64,000 nt of DNA from Verticillium longisporum. Taxonomy: Eukaryota > Ascomycota > Sordariomycetes > Glomerellales > Plectosphaerellaceae. The stretch is taken from the NCBI GenBank assembly GCA_019188255.1, contig JAETXT010000007.1, positions 2,542,001 through 2,606,000 on the forward strand, given 5' to 3'. Positions 11,687 through 24,863 of this stretch are shown here, piece by piece. The number at the start of each line of letters is the position of its first letter. Position 1 is the first letter of the stretch. The notes under the pieces are model-generated. The model made no database searches, was not told the DNA's origin, and saw nothing but the letters and a program-made list of their open reading frames with translations. Both the position numbers and the translations under genes were made by a program.

Positions 11687-13615
11687 GTTGAGAACAGCTG
11701 AAAGTCGGCAAGAGGGCAAAGAGAATACGAGCAGACACAATATAATACTCACTTCGTTGGCGAGAAAAGTTAGGGTATTCTACTGGAGTGGCAGTCTTGC
11801 TTGATATATGAGACAGGCCGCAGCGATGCGCCTGGCCATCTTCCATACAGAAGGCATCCGAACAACGCGGGGTCACAGAGCCGGCCACCTTGATGGCCAG
11901 GCCGGCGGCAATGAAGACCTCATATGGCAAGCAAGCAAGCAAGCAGCATGTAGATGAAAAGCTTTGTGCAGGGTCGAGCTCGGTTGGTTGTGGTGTTAGT
12001 GCGAGTCGTTCGCAGGCACGGCGGGGACCTTGATGGCCTCGACGGCGGTCCGATGCTGGACCCCGTGGAGGGTGGGGAAGAATGATCATGACGTTCGGTA
12101 TAAGAATGGTGTATTTTTGCCGGTAGGCTCAGCTTGGTCTCTGTTCTTATCGTTTTCGTGTAGCAGAAGGCCAATCTCATCAAGCTGTTGTGAGCTGTCT
12201 GATTCAGGGGGAAGGGGGTTCAAGTAGGACATGACATTTGACGAGGTACGCTGAGGATGCCGAACGGATGGTCTCAATTTTCTTCTTCTTGTCTTCTGAT
12301 TTCAAACTCGACGACAAGGAGATTCCAATCATCGTTCCAGCGGTTGATTCACGCATAGCGAATGATGGCGACGATGCTTCGACGAGGTCCAATGGTGGTT
12401 GCTTTACTGCAAGATAAGCTGCATGGAAGGACCGTGCTGCCGGCTTACCGAATCTGGCAGCTCGAGCACGAGCCTTGCTCAGGAACTGTTCGTCCCTGCT
12501 GAGCACTGCTGAGCAGCACAAGATACAGAGGAACGGGGCGAGCAATGTGAGCGAGGCGAGCGACGCATCGTGGAGCTGGTGAAGGTGTTACGGAACCAGA
12601 ATCCACCTCGTGGGCCTGGGCTGAGCCAAGTGGACTGGGAGATGATGCAATACGAGGATCAAGCCACACTCCACCCTCAACAAGATGGCCTCATCTCGCC
12701 CTCCAGCCACCCTAGACAGCACCGCCACAGGAAGAATGACGCCACACTTCCCCGTGTTCAGGTGTTCAGGGCTACAGGGGGAGGGGGCCATAATCTCAAC
12801 AATCACAAGGATCACAAGCAACCAGGGTGAACAGGCGCATAGGGGGAAGTAGGGGAAGTACCTAGCAGAGGAGGAAGGGGGTGAGAGAAGGGGCAAGTCA
12901 GGGGAGGAAGGAGAGAAGGTGGTACGGCTGCCACCTGCTTGACTTACTCACTAACAAGCCACAAGCTAGAAGCTCGGAGCTGGACGCTGGAAGGGGCAGG
13001 GGAATTTCAGGAGTTCGGTTCGTGGCATGTACAGTCAATGTTGGCGACTTTCACATCTACGGGACCTCTTGGGCTGCCTCTTGACACCTTGCCATCTTGA
13101 TATCTTGATATTCTGACATCTCGACATCTCGCCTCCTTGTCGTCACTCTCCTGCAGGTCGATTGGATCAGCCGCACCCGCATCCCCAGCCCACTCGGCAC
13201 CTGCAGCAAGAAACCCGCACATCAACACATCACTGGTCCGTCTGTCCAGACTGGAGGCGCGTTTTCCCGGGTTCACACGTCGCAGCCCATCCCTCCTTCG
13301 TCACCTTTCCCATCCCGTTCCTCCCAAACCAAGCTTTTCGGGCCCTCCTATTTCTTTCATCATCGTTATCCCAACCTGCTCCTCGACCATCCATCCCACC
13401 CCCAAACCAAGGAACGAGCCCTCCGCGACCACCTTTGAGCCAACCACCGGCCCATAGACATCATCGCCCTACTAGCTCCTGGAGTCCAATCGCAGCTGCA
13501 GACTCGCCCACTACCGCATCATCCCGACGGCCACACCACGCTTCTCCTGCAACCTGACAAAAGCCCTGCAGGCCCTGTTGACCCTACCCCTTGTTTCGTC
13601 CATCATAAACCCACA
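11687..13615. promoter_or_regulatory. Divergent promoter region between oxidoreductase and CCT genes
   Basis: Both flanking genes are transcribed outward from it. A (GCAA)n tract lies at 11931-11944. The last 300 bases are C/T-rich, as in the 5' leader of the cytidylyltransferase gene. Short reading frames at 12089-12232 (-) and 12204-12545 (-) have ordinary-looking composition, but I could not make them into a gene. Confidence 0.5.
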
Positions 13616-15235
<1,620 letters not shown>

Positions 15236-15516
15236 TGAGTGCGAACCTAATCATGGAGGGAGGGCTTTTACTGGAGAGGAGAGTTGGAAAGAGATGTCAT
15301 CCTAAACCGTGTAGCAGTACAAGAAAAGTTTGCGTGAGAGATTGGGTGTACACGGGGCGTTGATGGCAACAAGGGAAGAGACTCTCGCAGGAACATGTTC
15401 CTTGGGGAGACCAGAGTCTTTGCGACGAACATGCTACAGTTTATTTTGTCTTTTTCAAAATGATTTCCGTTCATCTTTCTGCTTCGGGAAATGTGGGTCG
15501 CTAGTGAGCGAAAGGG

Positions 15517-15547
<31 letters not shown>

Positions 15548-18500
15548 TGTCCCATCTTGACCAAGTGTACAGCAGCGAAACAAGACGACGATCAGATCCA
15601 CGACCTCGTAACGGCCCGGGCCGCGCGACCTAGGTCCCCAATCAGGCCACACGCCACGCTGGCCCGAACGAGATGGCAAGGCAGCAAACGAGGCTGAACT
15701 GGCCGGTCTCGATTTCACCCCACGCACCCGGAAGAGCAGCAGGATCAAGCGACCGCTTGTCGTCTCCGACTGTCCCGTTTTCCGTTTCCTCTTCCCGCCC
15801 CCCGTGTAGCGGGAAGAAATCTCGCGCATTGTTGCTTCTTTTTTTTTCTCCTTTTGCCGCGAAGCAGGCCGGCTGCCGGGGTCCGCGGCCGCTTCGCCCC
15901 AAGCTGAACGCCCCCAACAGCACCGGTGGCATGACTCCTGGGCATCAGCTGGCAGAGAGGGACGAGAGAAAGACGGCCTGGGCCTGGTACCGCGGCCGGG
16001 CGGTCAGGGATCTGGCCAACGGATACACGATGAAAAGAGTCTACCGTTGATGCCCGGGGGTAGTCCGTTTCTTGTTTCTTGGGGAGGGGGGGTGTCAAAC
16101 TCGACGCTCGACGCAGCTGATGTCGTCGAATGCAGCTGGATGAAATCCTGGAGGGGAACCATGTGCAGTCTGGACCTGCGTTTGTTTCATGTTTCAGAAG
16201 CGGCCCCAACGAGAGGCCTTGGTCCGGACGAACACGGCGACGATGCATGTACAGGGGATTTGGGCATGGCAAAGTGCCGAGAAAGGTTGTGATCCTTGAG
16301 AAGCGAGGCGATGGGACGAGGGGGACGATGTTGGTCCACGGCGCAGACGTGGGCATGGGCGGGCGCTCAGCAGGAGACGAGCGAGAGCCAGGACGGGGTG
16401 TTGGCGGATTCCGTGGGTGGGATGATGCGAGGCATAGCGGTATGGGCACGTTCATACTGACCTGTTCTCGGACTCGGTATTTCGTTGCCCTTGGTTGTGA
16501 CGCTGTTGGTGATGGGCGTGTGCCTGCTTGCCTAGGTACCTGCCTGCCTACCCGCCATCTGTCATGTCACGTCCTCGGCACGATGGCGGGAAGGTCGCAG
16601 GATGCGGGGCATCGCCGGTGCTGCCTGCTGCCCGTGCTGCACGTCCTTGCTGAAGAAACCGAGAGCGTGCGTGTTGCAGAATCGAGGGAGGCATCATGTT
16701 CGGCGGCCTTCCGAGCCGTCCGAGGCCCTGTCACGGATCTTCTGCTCCCCATCGCTACATACCTTACCTATCGACTTTGGCTTGCTCGGCGCGAATATTG
16801 TCGACTTGGGGGTGACGTTTGCACTTGCACCCGCGCAGTCCAACACTACCTAGATTTCATAATGGTGACAACGCCCTTTGTCCACTCCACTTGCGAGTCG
16901 ACCGTTTACGTCTTTTCTGCTGTTGGTCACCTCTGTCGCGACTCGAGATGCTTGTCACTGGGATGACACTACGCCAGACTCATCGGTCCGCAGTTGGTGT
17001 GTTTCGGGCGCCCTCGTGACGCAAGGGCGATCCCGTTGGCTGCTCATCATCCTCGACACACATGGAGCCACGGCAGATGGGGGGAGAGCTGGAGCGATTT
17101 TCCCTGGCCACAAGGCCGGTCGCGGCAAGGAACCGCAGACCACCGGATCGGTCCGTTGTCCGCAGGCCCCTCTTGTGCATGCTGGGGCTTTCCATCCCGT
17201 TGACCCCATCGTTTGCCACCGCCGGACATGCCGCCACTGGGCGTCGCTATCACGAAAAGAAGAAGAGGGGGAAAAGGCTCCGCCGCCAACGGGCGAGAAC
17301 AACCCGCATTCTACCTCGACAGGTCACAGTGGACCTTTCAACCGAGTCCGCGGCGAGCATGCTTTGTGCCCCCAAAAACAGACAATCGTACGACCGGATG
17401 GCGGAAATAGCTTCTCTTTCACGGGCTATGTGTCCAAACCGGGAGCGAGCTGAAGCAGATGGATGGTGCAGGCGCATGGAAGCGAGGCCACGACCGCGTC
17501 TTCTGGTGCGTTTCAGATGTCGAGGCGTGGGAGAAGCAGGTTACCCACCTCTCGCTGGCCCGTTTTTGGGGGTCTGGAGAAATGTCGCAGGATCTTGGCT
17601 GGGCGAGGAATACAACCCGTCAGTGGCGTGCAGGGACGGAAGCGGGAGCGAGATCCATGAACGGGTATCTCTGCTGCAGGTGTATTTCGCCCTCGCGTGG
17701 GTAGGATCACGGTGCAGAAAGCTTCCGGGCGGCGCGCGAACGGCGAAGCACGACGGCTGGGATGCCGCGATGCCCATGACAGCCCTAGGAAGGGGCAGCG
17801 CCGTAAGGGGGGGGCAGCAGAGCAAGACGAGAGAACGGCAAGATATTCTGAGCTGCCTATGCGCGTAAACGCAAGCGCGAAACTTGGCTGAGAATAGGCA
17901 CCTCGCGCTTTTCCCCGCGTACCTGAACCTTTGCCTGAACACCAATGTGGTCCGAGGCGCTAAACTTAGGCGCTCCTGTGGACGGTTACGCGCGCAAGCG
18001 ACTCGCATGGGGGGGCTGTGTCTGGGAAGTCTGGGGTGCCGCTGATCTGTGAGGTGTGTCGGGGCGACGTTCTGTTCAGGGAGAGGCTATGCACCAACCG
18101 CCGCGCCTTTGGCAGGGAGTGTCGATAGTCAGAGCCTCCCGGGGGGTTCAAATCTGCATCTGCAGCGTGAAGGACCCCAAAAGGTACCTCTAAGCCAAGG
18201 CAAGCAACGCAAGGCAAGGCACCCACCCGCCTTGCTTCTGGGCATACATATATGCCCAGTTGTTTGTTTTTCCAGTTGGCGCCGTCCTCTCTCTGCTCGA
18301 GTCAATCGCATTGGGCGAACCGGTCGAGATTGAAAGCTAGATGGGGGGCTGCATCTGATCCTTCACGGCTTTGGGTTCGTTGGATTTTGCCGAATGCAGG
18401 AACACATTAGACATGGGCGGACAAAGTCCCAGAGCCAGAGGCTCGTTGGCGAGGGGCAAATCTCGCAGCCGGTTGGCGCGAGATGACCGGCATTCAGACT

Positions 18501-19287
18501 CTGGCTATGGGCAGAATGCAAGGGAAAATGACTTTCGCTCGATCAATTCTCTCGATGCGTGCTCTGAAGCCACCGTCTCAGCATGGGCTGTTGGGCTTCC
18601 TCGGTGCCAGAAACATCTGAGGGGTTTGACGATGCGTTCGTCGCCCAACAGCACATCTTCCCATCCGAGCCAAATGCCGTGAGTGAGTCAAGAAGAGGTC
18701 CCGACGGATGACAGCATGACTGGAAAATGGTGGCACAGGACAAGATGTAGGTAGGGCTGCTCACGACCGGTGCGATGTCCCGCTTCTCCGACGGCTCATC
18801 GTCGGACAGGCACCACCATGATTTGAAAACTGCATGTCCCCTTACAAGGTAGGTACCCGAACCGCTCGGACGGCATCACGCGTGGTTCTTTTGCTTCCAT
18901 TGAAAGTTGCTGCTTCAAGTCGACGCATCCATCGCAACCTTCACAGCCCTGCCAAGACGGATCCTACCGGCTTTCGGCCACACCACAGAGCCAAGCAAAT
19001 GCTGACATTCGTGACCTACCGCCAAGGGAGTCAGCCAGTATAACGGCCAATTGCGAGATGGTATCACGCTCAAGACCTGCCACTCGCGAGCACCGCCGCA
19101 CCTTGGCCATTGGCGACGAACCGAACATGGACAACTGCGTCGTCATCTCGTCAGTCGGCGCACAAGTGTCGCTGTGCCACCATGCCCGCTGATCATGTGA
19201 GGTCCAACCTACTGCTACTCGGAAAGACACACCACAAGCATCTCGTAGAACGCATCCAGCAATTGAAACAAAAAGACAACAGTCAAC
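15236..19287. other. Long gene-poor stretch
   Basis: Four kilobases with no recognisable gene. The longest frames (16130-16966, 17062-17868) overlap others on both strands and encode Arg/Gly/Pro/Ser-rich sequence without family resemblance, typical of random frames in GC-rich DNA. A GA tract is at 15520-15547. The first 300 bases are the 3' region of the cytidylyltransferase gene and the last 400 the promoter of the next gene. Confidence 0.55.
15520..15547. repeat. (GA)n microsatellite
   Basis: Fourteen uninterrupted GA dinucleotides, about 285 bases past the stop of the cytidylyltransferase gene. Confidence 0.95.
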
Positions 19288-20022
19288 ATGGCCATCGGAC
19301 CCATCAAAGCATACCTTCTAGCCGTGATCGGCATGACCCTCTCCAATATGGCCGAGACGTTGGAGCCCGCCTGCGGTGCCAGTCTCGGTGTCGCAGCGGC
19401 CGAAGCCCGAGTCCCGAGCATGAACCAGATGCCCATCAGAGGCGACGCCGCGCATCAGCAAGACGAAGCCGAAGAGCCGATGCACAAGCCCCACGACGAC
19501 CGGCAGCAGCAGCAGCCTTTGTACACGTCAGAAACGCCTGCCGGCGAGCGAGAGCCGGCCGACAAGCCCGTCGGCCGCGGCGGCATGCATCACCTCCGCA
19601 TGAGGGCCGAAAAGGTGGCCTGCGAGACCGAGTCGCAGTGGGCTCGGCTGCTGCGCGATGTGTGCTCTCTGCTCCGCGACCTGTCGAGCATGGTCTGCCC
19701 TCTCATGCCCTCCAAGGCTTTTGTGTGGACGATCGGAATACTCTACCTCATCGCGCGAACGCCCGAGGCCATGGCCATGTTTCTGTCGTACCTGGCCGTC
19801 GTCATGGTCGAGCGACGGTTGCTGTTCGACTTTCAGGGACGCTACCTAGGTATGGAGCAGGCGCACCGCCGGGCCAAGGTTGTCTTGGATCTGCAGAGTA
19901 GAATGGAGACGGCGGAGAAGGAGGCAAAGGAGAGCCAGGAGAAGGTCAGGATCTTGGAGATGAAGCTAGACCGGTTGTATGCGAGAGACCCAGCCAGCAA
20001 GGCGGCACTCAGCGGGCTGTGA
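19288..20022 (+). CDS. Hypothetical protein with hydrophobic hairpin and coiled coil
   Basis: Single exon, 244 residues, family not recognised. The start is supported by a good fungal context (GTCAACATGGCC). A mildly hydrophobic N-terminus (residues 6-20) is followed by a low-complexity Gln/Glu/Pro-rich stretch (50-100). Next are two short hydrophobic segments around residues 144-156 and 161-175 (AFVWTIGILYLIA and MAMFLSYLAVVMV), which could form a membrane hairpin. A charged heptad-like stretch at 188-232 (RMETAEKEAKESQEKVRILE) predicts a coiled coil. The ordered architecture and clean frame make it likely to be real. MDM10 follows 336 bases downstream on the same strand; no functional link is shown. 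Confidence 0.7.
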   Translation: MAIGPIKAYLLAVIGMTLSNMAETLEPACGASLGVAAAEARVPSMNQMPIRGDAAHQQDEAEEPMHKPHDDRQQQQPLYTSETPAGEREPADKPVGRGGMHHLRMRAEKVACETESQWARLLRDVCSLLRDLSSMVCPLMPSKAFVWTIGILYLIARTPEAMAMFLSYLAVVMVERRLLFDFQGRYLGMEQAHRRAKVVLDLQSRMETAEKEAKESQEKVRILEMKLDRLYARDPASKAALSGL

Positions 20023-20358
20023 CAGCAAGGCGCGGACAGCAACATATACTAAACACAGTAATGAAGCCCCTCACCATTCCTTTATTGATAATAACCTGAG
20101 ATGCGATGAGGTGTAGCAAAGTGGTGAGGATGGCGTGTGGGGAGGAACGTTATACCACCCGAGGAAACGCTGGCTTAGTCATCTCGACGCTACCTGGCGC
20201 ACCTCCGAGGCCCAGCGCCGCCATCGCGATCGACGATCGCTGGGGACACCAGATTTCAAGCTCCAACACACACCGACACGCGACACCAATGACTTGCCCA
20301 CGATAGCAGGAGGAGGATTGACGGAACCACCGAGACCGGCATCCAGCGACGGCCCAAG
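20023..20358. other. Short spacer and MDM10 5' leader
   Basis: Contains the 3' end of the hypothetical gene and the presumed promoter and leader of MDM10. No reading frame of note. Confidence 0.5.
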
Positions 20359-21093
20359 ATGCGGGAGTTTATGGACTACGTGCGCGGTGCGTTCTACGAG
20401 GCGACAGGCTGGAATCGAGAGAGCTCCTACTCGTCTCTGAACTCGCCCGCTGACGGTGTGCCCCCTCCTCCCCCCCTCGACCATGTCACGGCTGACAGGC
20501 CCTTGTCTGCAGCACTCCTCAACTTTGAGCCGCCTCTCGGCCTCCGATTGACCCTCTCCTCTCTCGCGTCGCCCAACTTTGCCACGTCCTACCAGCTAGG
20601 CTCGGTCGGTGTCGTCGACGGCCCCATCTCCTATCTCTACTCCTCGGTGCCCCTCCGCGCCTACCTCACCCCGCAATCCGAACGCCTCCCCCTCTCGACC
20701 CTCTTCCAGTCCTACAAGCCGCTACCGGCGCTTCCGCAGCGCGTCAGCCCCGACGACCTCGAGCCCTTTGACCTCACGAGCCCCGCCGCCGCCTCTCTCT
20801 ACTATGGCCGGCTCTACCTGCCGCAGTCTCTCCTCGAGGCCCTCGTCATCAAGCGCATCTCGCCCGCGCTGCAGCTCCAGCTCAGCGCCGTCTCGGGCCA
20901 CTACCTGCGCAGCGGCGGCACGCTGCTCGGCCTGGCGCACTACGACGTCGGCCGGTACGCCGTCGAGGGCCTCGCCTCCTCCGACGGCGGCCTTCTCGGC
21001 CTGCGCGGCATCTACAACTTTGGCGGCGATGCCGAAGAGACGGATGCCGGCGGGCACCTCCACGCAGTCACAAGCACAAACACGCCGGCGACC

Positions 21094-21130
<37 letters not shown>

Positions 21131-21891
21131 GCGGCGGCGGCGGCGGCGGCGGCAGTAGCTGCAGCAAGGACGACGCGGCGCGCGAGCGCATCTACGGACG
21201 CTTCAGCACGGGAGGCGAGATCTACTACGGCACACTCAACAAGTCGGGCGGCATGTCGGTCGGGGCGCGGTTCGCGACGCTGCCGTCGCACCAGGGCACG
21301 CCGCTGACGACGACGCTGACGATCAACCCGCTCATGGGCAACATCAGCGCGACGTACGCCGTCATGGCGGGGCGGCACTGCAGCGTGGCGACGCGGTTCG
21401 GGTTCAACGTGTACAGCTACGAGAGCGACTGGGCCGTCGGCCTCGAGCTGTGGCGCAAGCGGGTCGTGCGCGCCGCCATGGACCCGGCGCTGTCGGCCGA
21501 GCGCCTCGTCCGCGAGAGGAGCTTCCGGGCCAAGATGGAGTGGAGGGCGGACGACCCGCTATTGCCGCCCGAGCCGGTGCTCGTGCCCGTTGCCAAGCCC
21601 GCGAGGACCGGGCCGCGGGAGAGGAGTTTCGAGGCCAAGCTCGCGTGGCGGCTTGACGACGACGATCCCAACAACAACCATGACGGCAGCAAATGGGGTA
21701 CAAAGACGACACCGCAGGATGACGAGTACACGGGGGTCATCAAGGCGCGACTCGACCAGAACCTGCGGATAGGCATCCTCTGGGAGGGGCGGGCCAAGTC
21801 GCTGCTGTTCAGCCTGGGCAGCGGCATCGACCTGCGGAGCTTGGACTCGCCGTTCCGCACGGTGGGGGCCGAGATTCAGTTCTCATCATGA
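20359..21891 (+). CDS. mdm10: Mitochondrial distribution and morphology protein 10 (MDM10)
   Basis: Exons 20359-20455 and 20513-21891, 491 residues. The 57-nt intron (GTGTGC to CTGCAG) is a multiple of three and has no stop, so it looks like coding sequence, but removing it restores the family's ADALLNF junction. MDM10 is a mitochondrial outer-membrane beta-barrel. It belongs to the ERMES ER-mitochondria tether and also joins the SAM complex in beta-barrel assembly. Family marks are MREFMDYV, GWNRESSYSSLN, SLASPNFATSYQLG, GVVDGPISYLYSS, YYGRLYLPQS and DGGLLGLRGIYNFG. A poly-Ser/poly-Gly run coded by (AGC)n(GGC)n at 21096-21153 interrupts the barrel, probably a loop. A second expansion near the C-terminus (21480-21720) repeats RSFRAKMEWR and RSFEAKLAWR, as in other fungal orthologues. 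No frameshift. Confidence 0.95.
21096..21153. repeat. (AGC)n(GGC)n trinucleotide repeat inside MDM10
   Basis: About eleven AGC units run directly into about eight GGC units in frame, coding a Ser run followed by a Gly run in a predicted loop of the barrel. Confidence 0.95.
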
Positions 21892-22326
21892 GGGCTCGTG
21901 TACATTCCGCCCGCACGGCCTGCCGCCCGCATGGCATAGCAGGCCATGCGTGCCTGGAATATCCGCGGACAAAAGATTTGAAGGAGAAGAAGAAAAGGAA
22001 GCATGGAAAAAGCATCCAACGGCGCCAGGGTGTCTATTTTGGTTGAACGGAAGGCTGCCTCGGCTGTACAGTACCACGATGTTACGACGCATAATCTGCT
22101 CAAATGGAATATCTCGGCGTGTCTCACACGTGCCTGGTGATGGAATGGGGCGAGGGAGAGACGGAGGGCAAGACATGGGCCTGTGACAAGTCGCTGAACA
22201 AAGCTGACATGGCCGAAAAACTGCTTGGTGTGTCTAGTTGAATGACTAGGCGCCTTCGAGGGCTGTTTATACCATGTACACACATTGAAAAGTCAAAAAG
22301 TAGTTTCATCCACACCGAGGTACCTA

Positions 22327-22389
22327 GGTAGCAAGACTACCTGAGCAGGTAGCAAGACTACCTGAGCAGGTAGCAAGACTACCTGAGCC
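22327..22389. repeat. Tandem repeat, 3 x 21 bp
   Basis: Three head-to-tail copies of a 21-base unit running GGTAGCAAG-ACTACC-TGAGCA; the last base of the third copy differs. Each unit contains GGTAG and CTACC as a small inverted repeat. The array is flanked by CCTAGGTA-type words. Confidence 0.95.
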
Positions 22390-22879
22390 CCTAGGTACGT
22401 AGTGGCATGGGCTGCTATGCTACGCTCTGCTGTTCGTGGGGCTCCACTGAGAACCTGGATGGCCAGCGACGCGTACCATGGACTGCAGAGCACAGCAGAA
22501 GCCAGAAAACCAGCCAAATCACTCGTCGGATGGTGCCGCTTTGCCGGGTCCTCTGCCCTGCAGTCTCCCCTCACAAGTGCCACCTTGAAGTCTTGGTATT
22601 CTTCGTTTCGAGGTGCTCCTGCTTGGCGCGGCCGGAAAGGGCAATTGACTGTGCATGCAACTGAACGACACAGCAAGATCGTGCCTCGACGGGCACGGCT
22701 CAGACGAGCATGATAACAAGCAGTGAGTCGCCAGGCGCACCGCTGTGAACTAAAACAAGCTTATCTTGGCCAACCCAAGCGACCGAACCCAGCAACACCA
22801 CCAATTCGCGCATACTGGACACGCTGGACTCGCTGGACTCGCTGCTCAAACGGCGCTACACAGGGCCTACAGGGGCCCC

Positions 22880-22930
22880 TTCAGGCTTCAGGCTCCGGGC
22901 TCCAGGCTTCAGGCTTCAGGCTTCAGGCTC
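22880..22930. repeat. Degenerate TTCAGGC heptamer array
   Basis: About seven units of TTCAGGC or the variants TCCGGGC and TCCAGGC in a row. Just upstream, CTGGACTCG-type units repeat near 22822-22846. Confidence 0.85.
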
Positions 22931-23571
22931 AGGGCCTCGCGCTAGACCCAGTCTGCGTCCACCACCCGTGCCGTGAAGCCGAGTCGCCAGTGCCGGACGC
23001 CCCGACCACCCTCCTCATTCTTTCGTCCCAGAGAGAAAAAAGCTGTGACGAGTTGGAAGAACGGCACCGCCCTAGCCGTTCTGGCCATCCGGGTTCTCAC
23101 CAGCTCCAACCCGCATGGGAGTACAAGAGTTGCCGCCCCGGTGCCAAGTTGACGGGTCTTGGCATTTCCAACGCAGATAGACATCAATTGACGCTTCAAC
23201 CGATCAGTCTGACGAAAGAACGAAAGGACGAAAGAATCGTGTCGTCGGCAAAGGCCTGCATGCAGAATTGACTTTTTGTCGGATCTTGTTGCGCACTCGG
23301 AAGGGAACTTCACTGCCACAGGAGAGGAGAGAAGAGAAATCTGCTGTTTCAAACCCGCCTTTTCTTGGGTATTGCTGCCACTGCCCCTTTGCGCCTGCTG
23401 CATTCCTTCCTGGTCGCTTCCTCGTCTCAGAACTCTTGGTATATTCTTCTTGTTCCTGCTGGTCCGCAGCAAAACGTCGACGACAAAGCCATTCTCGCAA
23501 CTCGAGCGCCAAGCATCACCAAGTATCAATCATCACAGCACGACGACCGGCCGCCACAAACACCGCCCGTC

Positions 23572-24621
23572 ATGCAGCCCGCCCTACACCTCCAACGTCG
23601 CGATGGTGACTGCGACGGAAGCCCTGCCGAGACGTCCAACATGGGCCTCCGCATTGCCTCTGTCTTCATCCTCCTCGTCGCATCCTCTCTCGGCGCCTTG
23701 ATCCCCATTGCCATCCACCGCAGCTCCCACGTCAAAGCCCCGCCCCTCCTCTTCTTCGTCCTCAAGTTCATCGGTACCGGCGTTATCATCGCCACCGCCT
23801 GGATGCATCTTCTCGCCCCTGCGGCTGAGCAGCTCGGCGACCCCTGTCTCGTCGACCGTCTTGGCGAGTACGACTGGGCCTTCTTCATCGGCCTCATGAC
23901 CGTCCTCGCCATGTTCCTCGCCGAGCTGCTCGCCACCCACTTTGGCAAGTGCTACGTTACCGAGGCCGAATCTATGGCGCTTGAGTCGGCCGTCGTCGCC
24001 GCATCGTCGCCTAAGGGAGAGGGACCCTACTCCGACGACGGCGACACCTCCGACCCCACCGTGCCCCGCGGCAGCCTCGCTCTGCACGGCGACCGCGAGG
24101 CCGACGCTCACCTCGCTAACCACGACCGCGACCACCCGGCCCTCGCCGGCCAGCTGACGGCCATCCTGATCCTCGAGTTTGGTGTCATCTTCCACAGCAT
24201 CTTCATCGGCCTCGTCCTTGCCACGACCGACGACCTCGTCATCCTCCTCATCGTCCTCGTCTTCCACCAGTTCATGGAGGGTCTCAGTCTCGGCTCCCGC
24301 CTCGCCATCGCCAGCTGGCCCGGCGGCCGCTGGTGGCTGCCGTACTTCCTCGCCGGCTGCTACGGTCTCGCCACGCCTGTTGGCATCGCCGCCGGCCTCG
24401 GTGCCAAGCCCACAAACGCCGCGGACCAGACCCTGACGAACGGCGTCTTTGACGCTATCAGCGCTGGCATTCTCATGTACACTGGTCTCGTCGAGTTGCT
24501 GGCGCACGAGTTTATGCTGAACCCGCAGATGAGGAGGTCGGGACTCGGGAAGCAGCTGGGTGCCTTTTTCTGCATCATTTTCGGTGCCGGTATCATGGCG
24601 CTGCTGGCCAAGTGGGCTTAG
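23572..24621 (+). CDS. ZIP family zinc/iron transporter (ZRT1/ZRT2-like)
   Basis: Single exon, 349 residues. ZIP carriers move Zn2+ or other divalent metals into the cytosol. Eight hydrophobic segments are visible, three before and five after a long cytosolic loop. The loop (residues about 145-190) contains acidic and His residues (DREADAHLANHDRDH), as expected of a metal-sensing loop. The transport signatures are in the segments after it: EFGVIFHSIFIGLVLA with the conserved His, and HQFMEGLSLGSRLA with the HxxxE metal site. ATG at MQPALHLQRR gives a typical length; the frame stays open upstream to 23365 without family-like sequence. The extracellular N-terminus has Cys and acidic residues, again usual for plasma-membrane ZIPs. 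No cluster partner is visible. Confidence 0.92.
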   Translation: MQPALHLQRRDGDCDGSPAETSNMGLRIASVFILLVASSLGALIPIAIHRSSHVKAPPLLFFVLKFIGTGVIIATAWMHLLAPAAEQLGDPCLVDRLGEYDWAFFIGLMTVLAMFLAELLATHFGKCYVTEAESMALESAVVAASSPKGEGPYSDDGDTSDPTVPRGSLALHGDREADAHLANHDRDHPALAGQLTAILILEFGVIFHSIFIGLVLATTDDLVILLIVLVFHQFMEGLSLGSRLAIASWPGGRWWLPYFLAGCYGLATPVGIAAGLGAKPTNAADQTLTNGVFDAISAGILMYTGLVELLAHEFMLNPQMRRSGLGKQLGAFFCIIFGAGIMALLAKWA

Positions 24622-24863
24622 ATTGGAATTGTCTCAAGGGGAAGACGTTGGGAATAGAATGTCAGGGCTAGTGGGGGGTATTCGTAGATTACATACTTAA
24701 TAAGCGGTTCGAAGAAGCGATTCTGACACTTTGTCTCACGATAAGCTGTGGTATACAGTGAACATTTTTCATCGGAGTCGACCAAACTCTTGATATCATT
24801 GAGCATGAGTTCCAGCCAGATGAGCTGAGCGGCAAGGCTCTCATGATGACCGACATCGTCCAT
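24618..24863 (-). CDS. Possible small minus-strand reading frame (uncertain)
   Basis: An 81-residue frame that starts with MDDVGHHESL and overlaps the ZIP stop by four bases. Its composition is protein-like (QLIWLELMLNDIKSLVDSD), unlike the Arg/Pro/Ser-rich noise frames nearby, and the local DNA is AT-richer. It could be a small gene, an exon of a gene read toward the ZIP gene, or chance. No family recognised. Confidence 0.2.
   Translation of the reverse strand: MDDVGHHESLAAQLIWLELMLNDIKSLVDSDEKCSLYTTAYRETKCQNRFFEPLIKYVIYEYPPLALTFYSQRLPLETIPI

Larger units (their letters stand above)
21892..23571. other. Intergenic region with two short tandem arrays
   Basis: Spacer between MDM10 and the ZIP transporter gene, both on the plus strand. 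It carries the 21-bp array at 22327-22389 and the TTCAGGC array at 22880-22930. The last 200 bases should be the promoter and leader of the ZIP gene. No convincing reading frame. Confidence 0.55.

Noticed and set aside
12089..12232. 48-codon minus-strand frame starting MSYLNPLPPESDSS, with 29 further codons after a TGA
   Set aside because: Composition is protein-like, but no homologue recognised and no splice model joins it to neighbours; too little to call a gene.
16130..16966. 278-residue plus-strand frame
   Set aside because: No domain, no good start context, and overlapping frames of equal quality.
17062..17868. 268-residue plus-strand frame
   Set aside because: Arg/Pro/Ser-rich, overlapped by frames on both strands, no family features; typical of GC-rich noise.
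20722..21378. 218-residue minus-strand frame
   Set aside because: Antisense shadow of MDM10.
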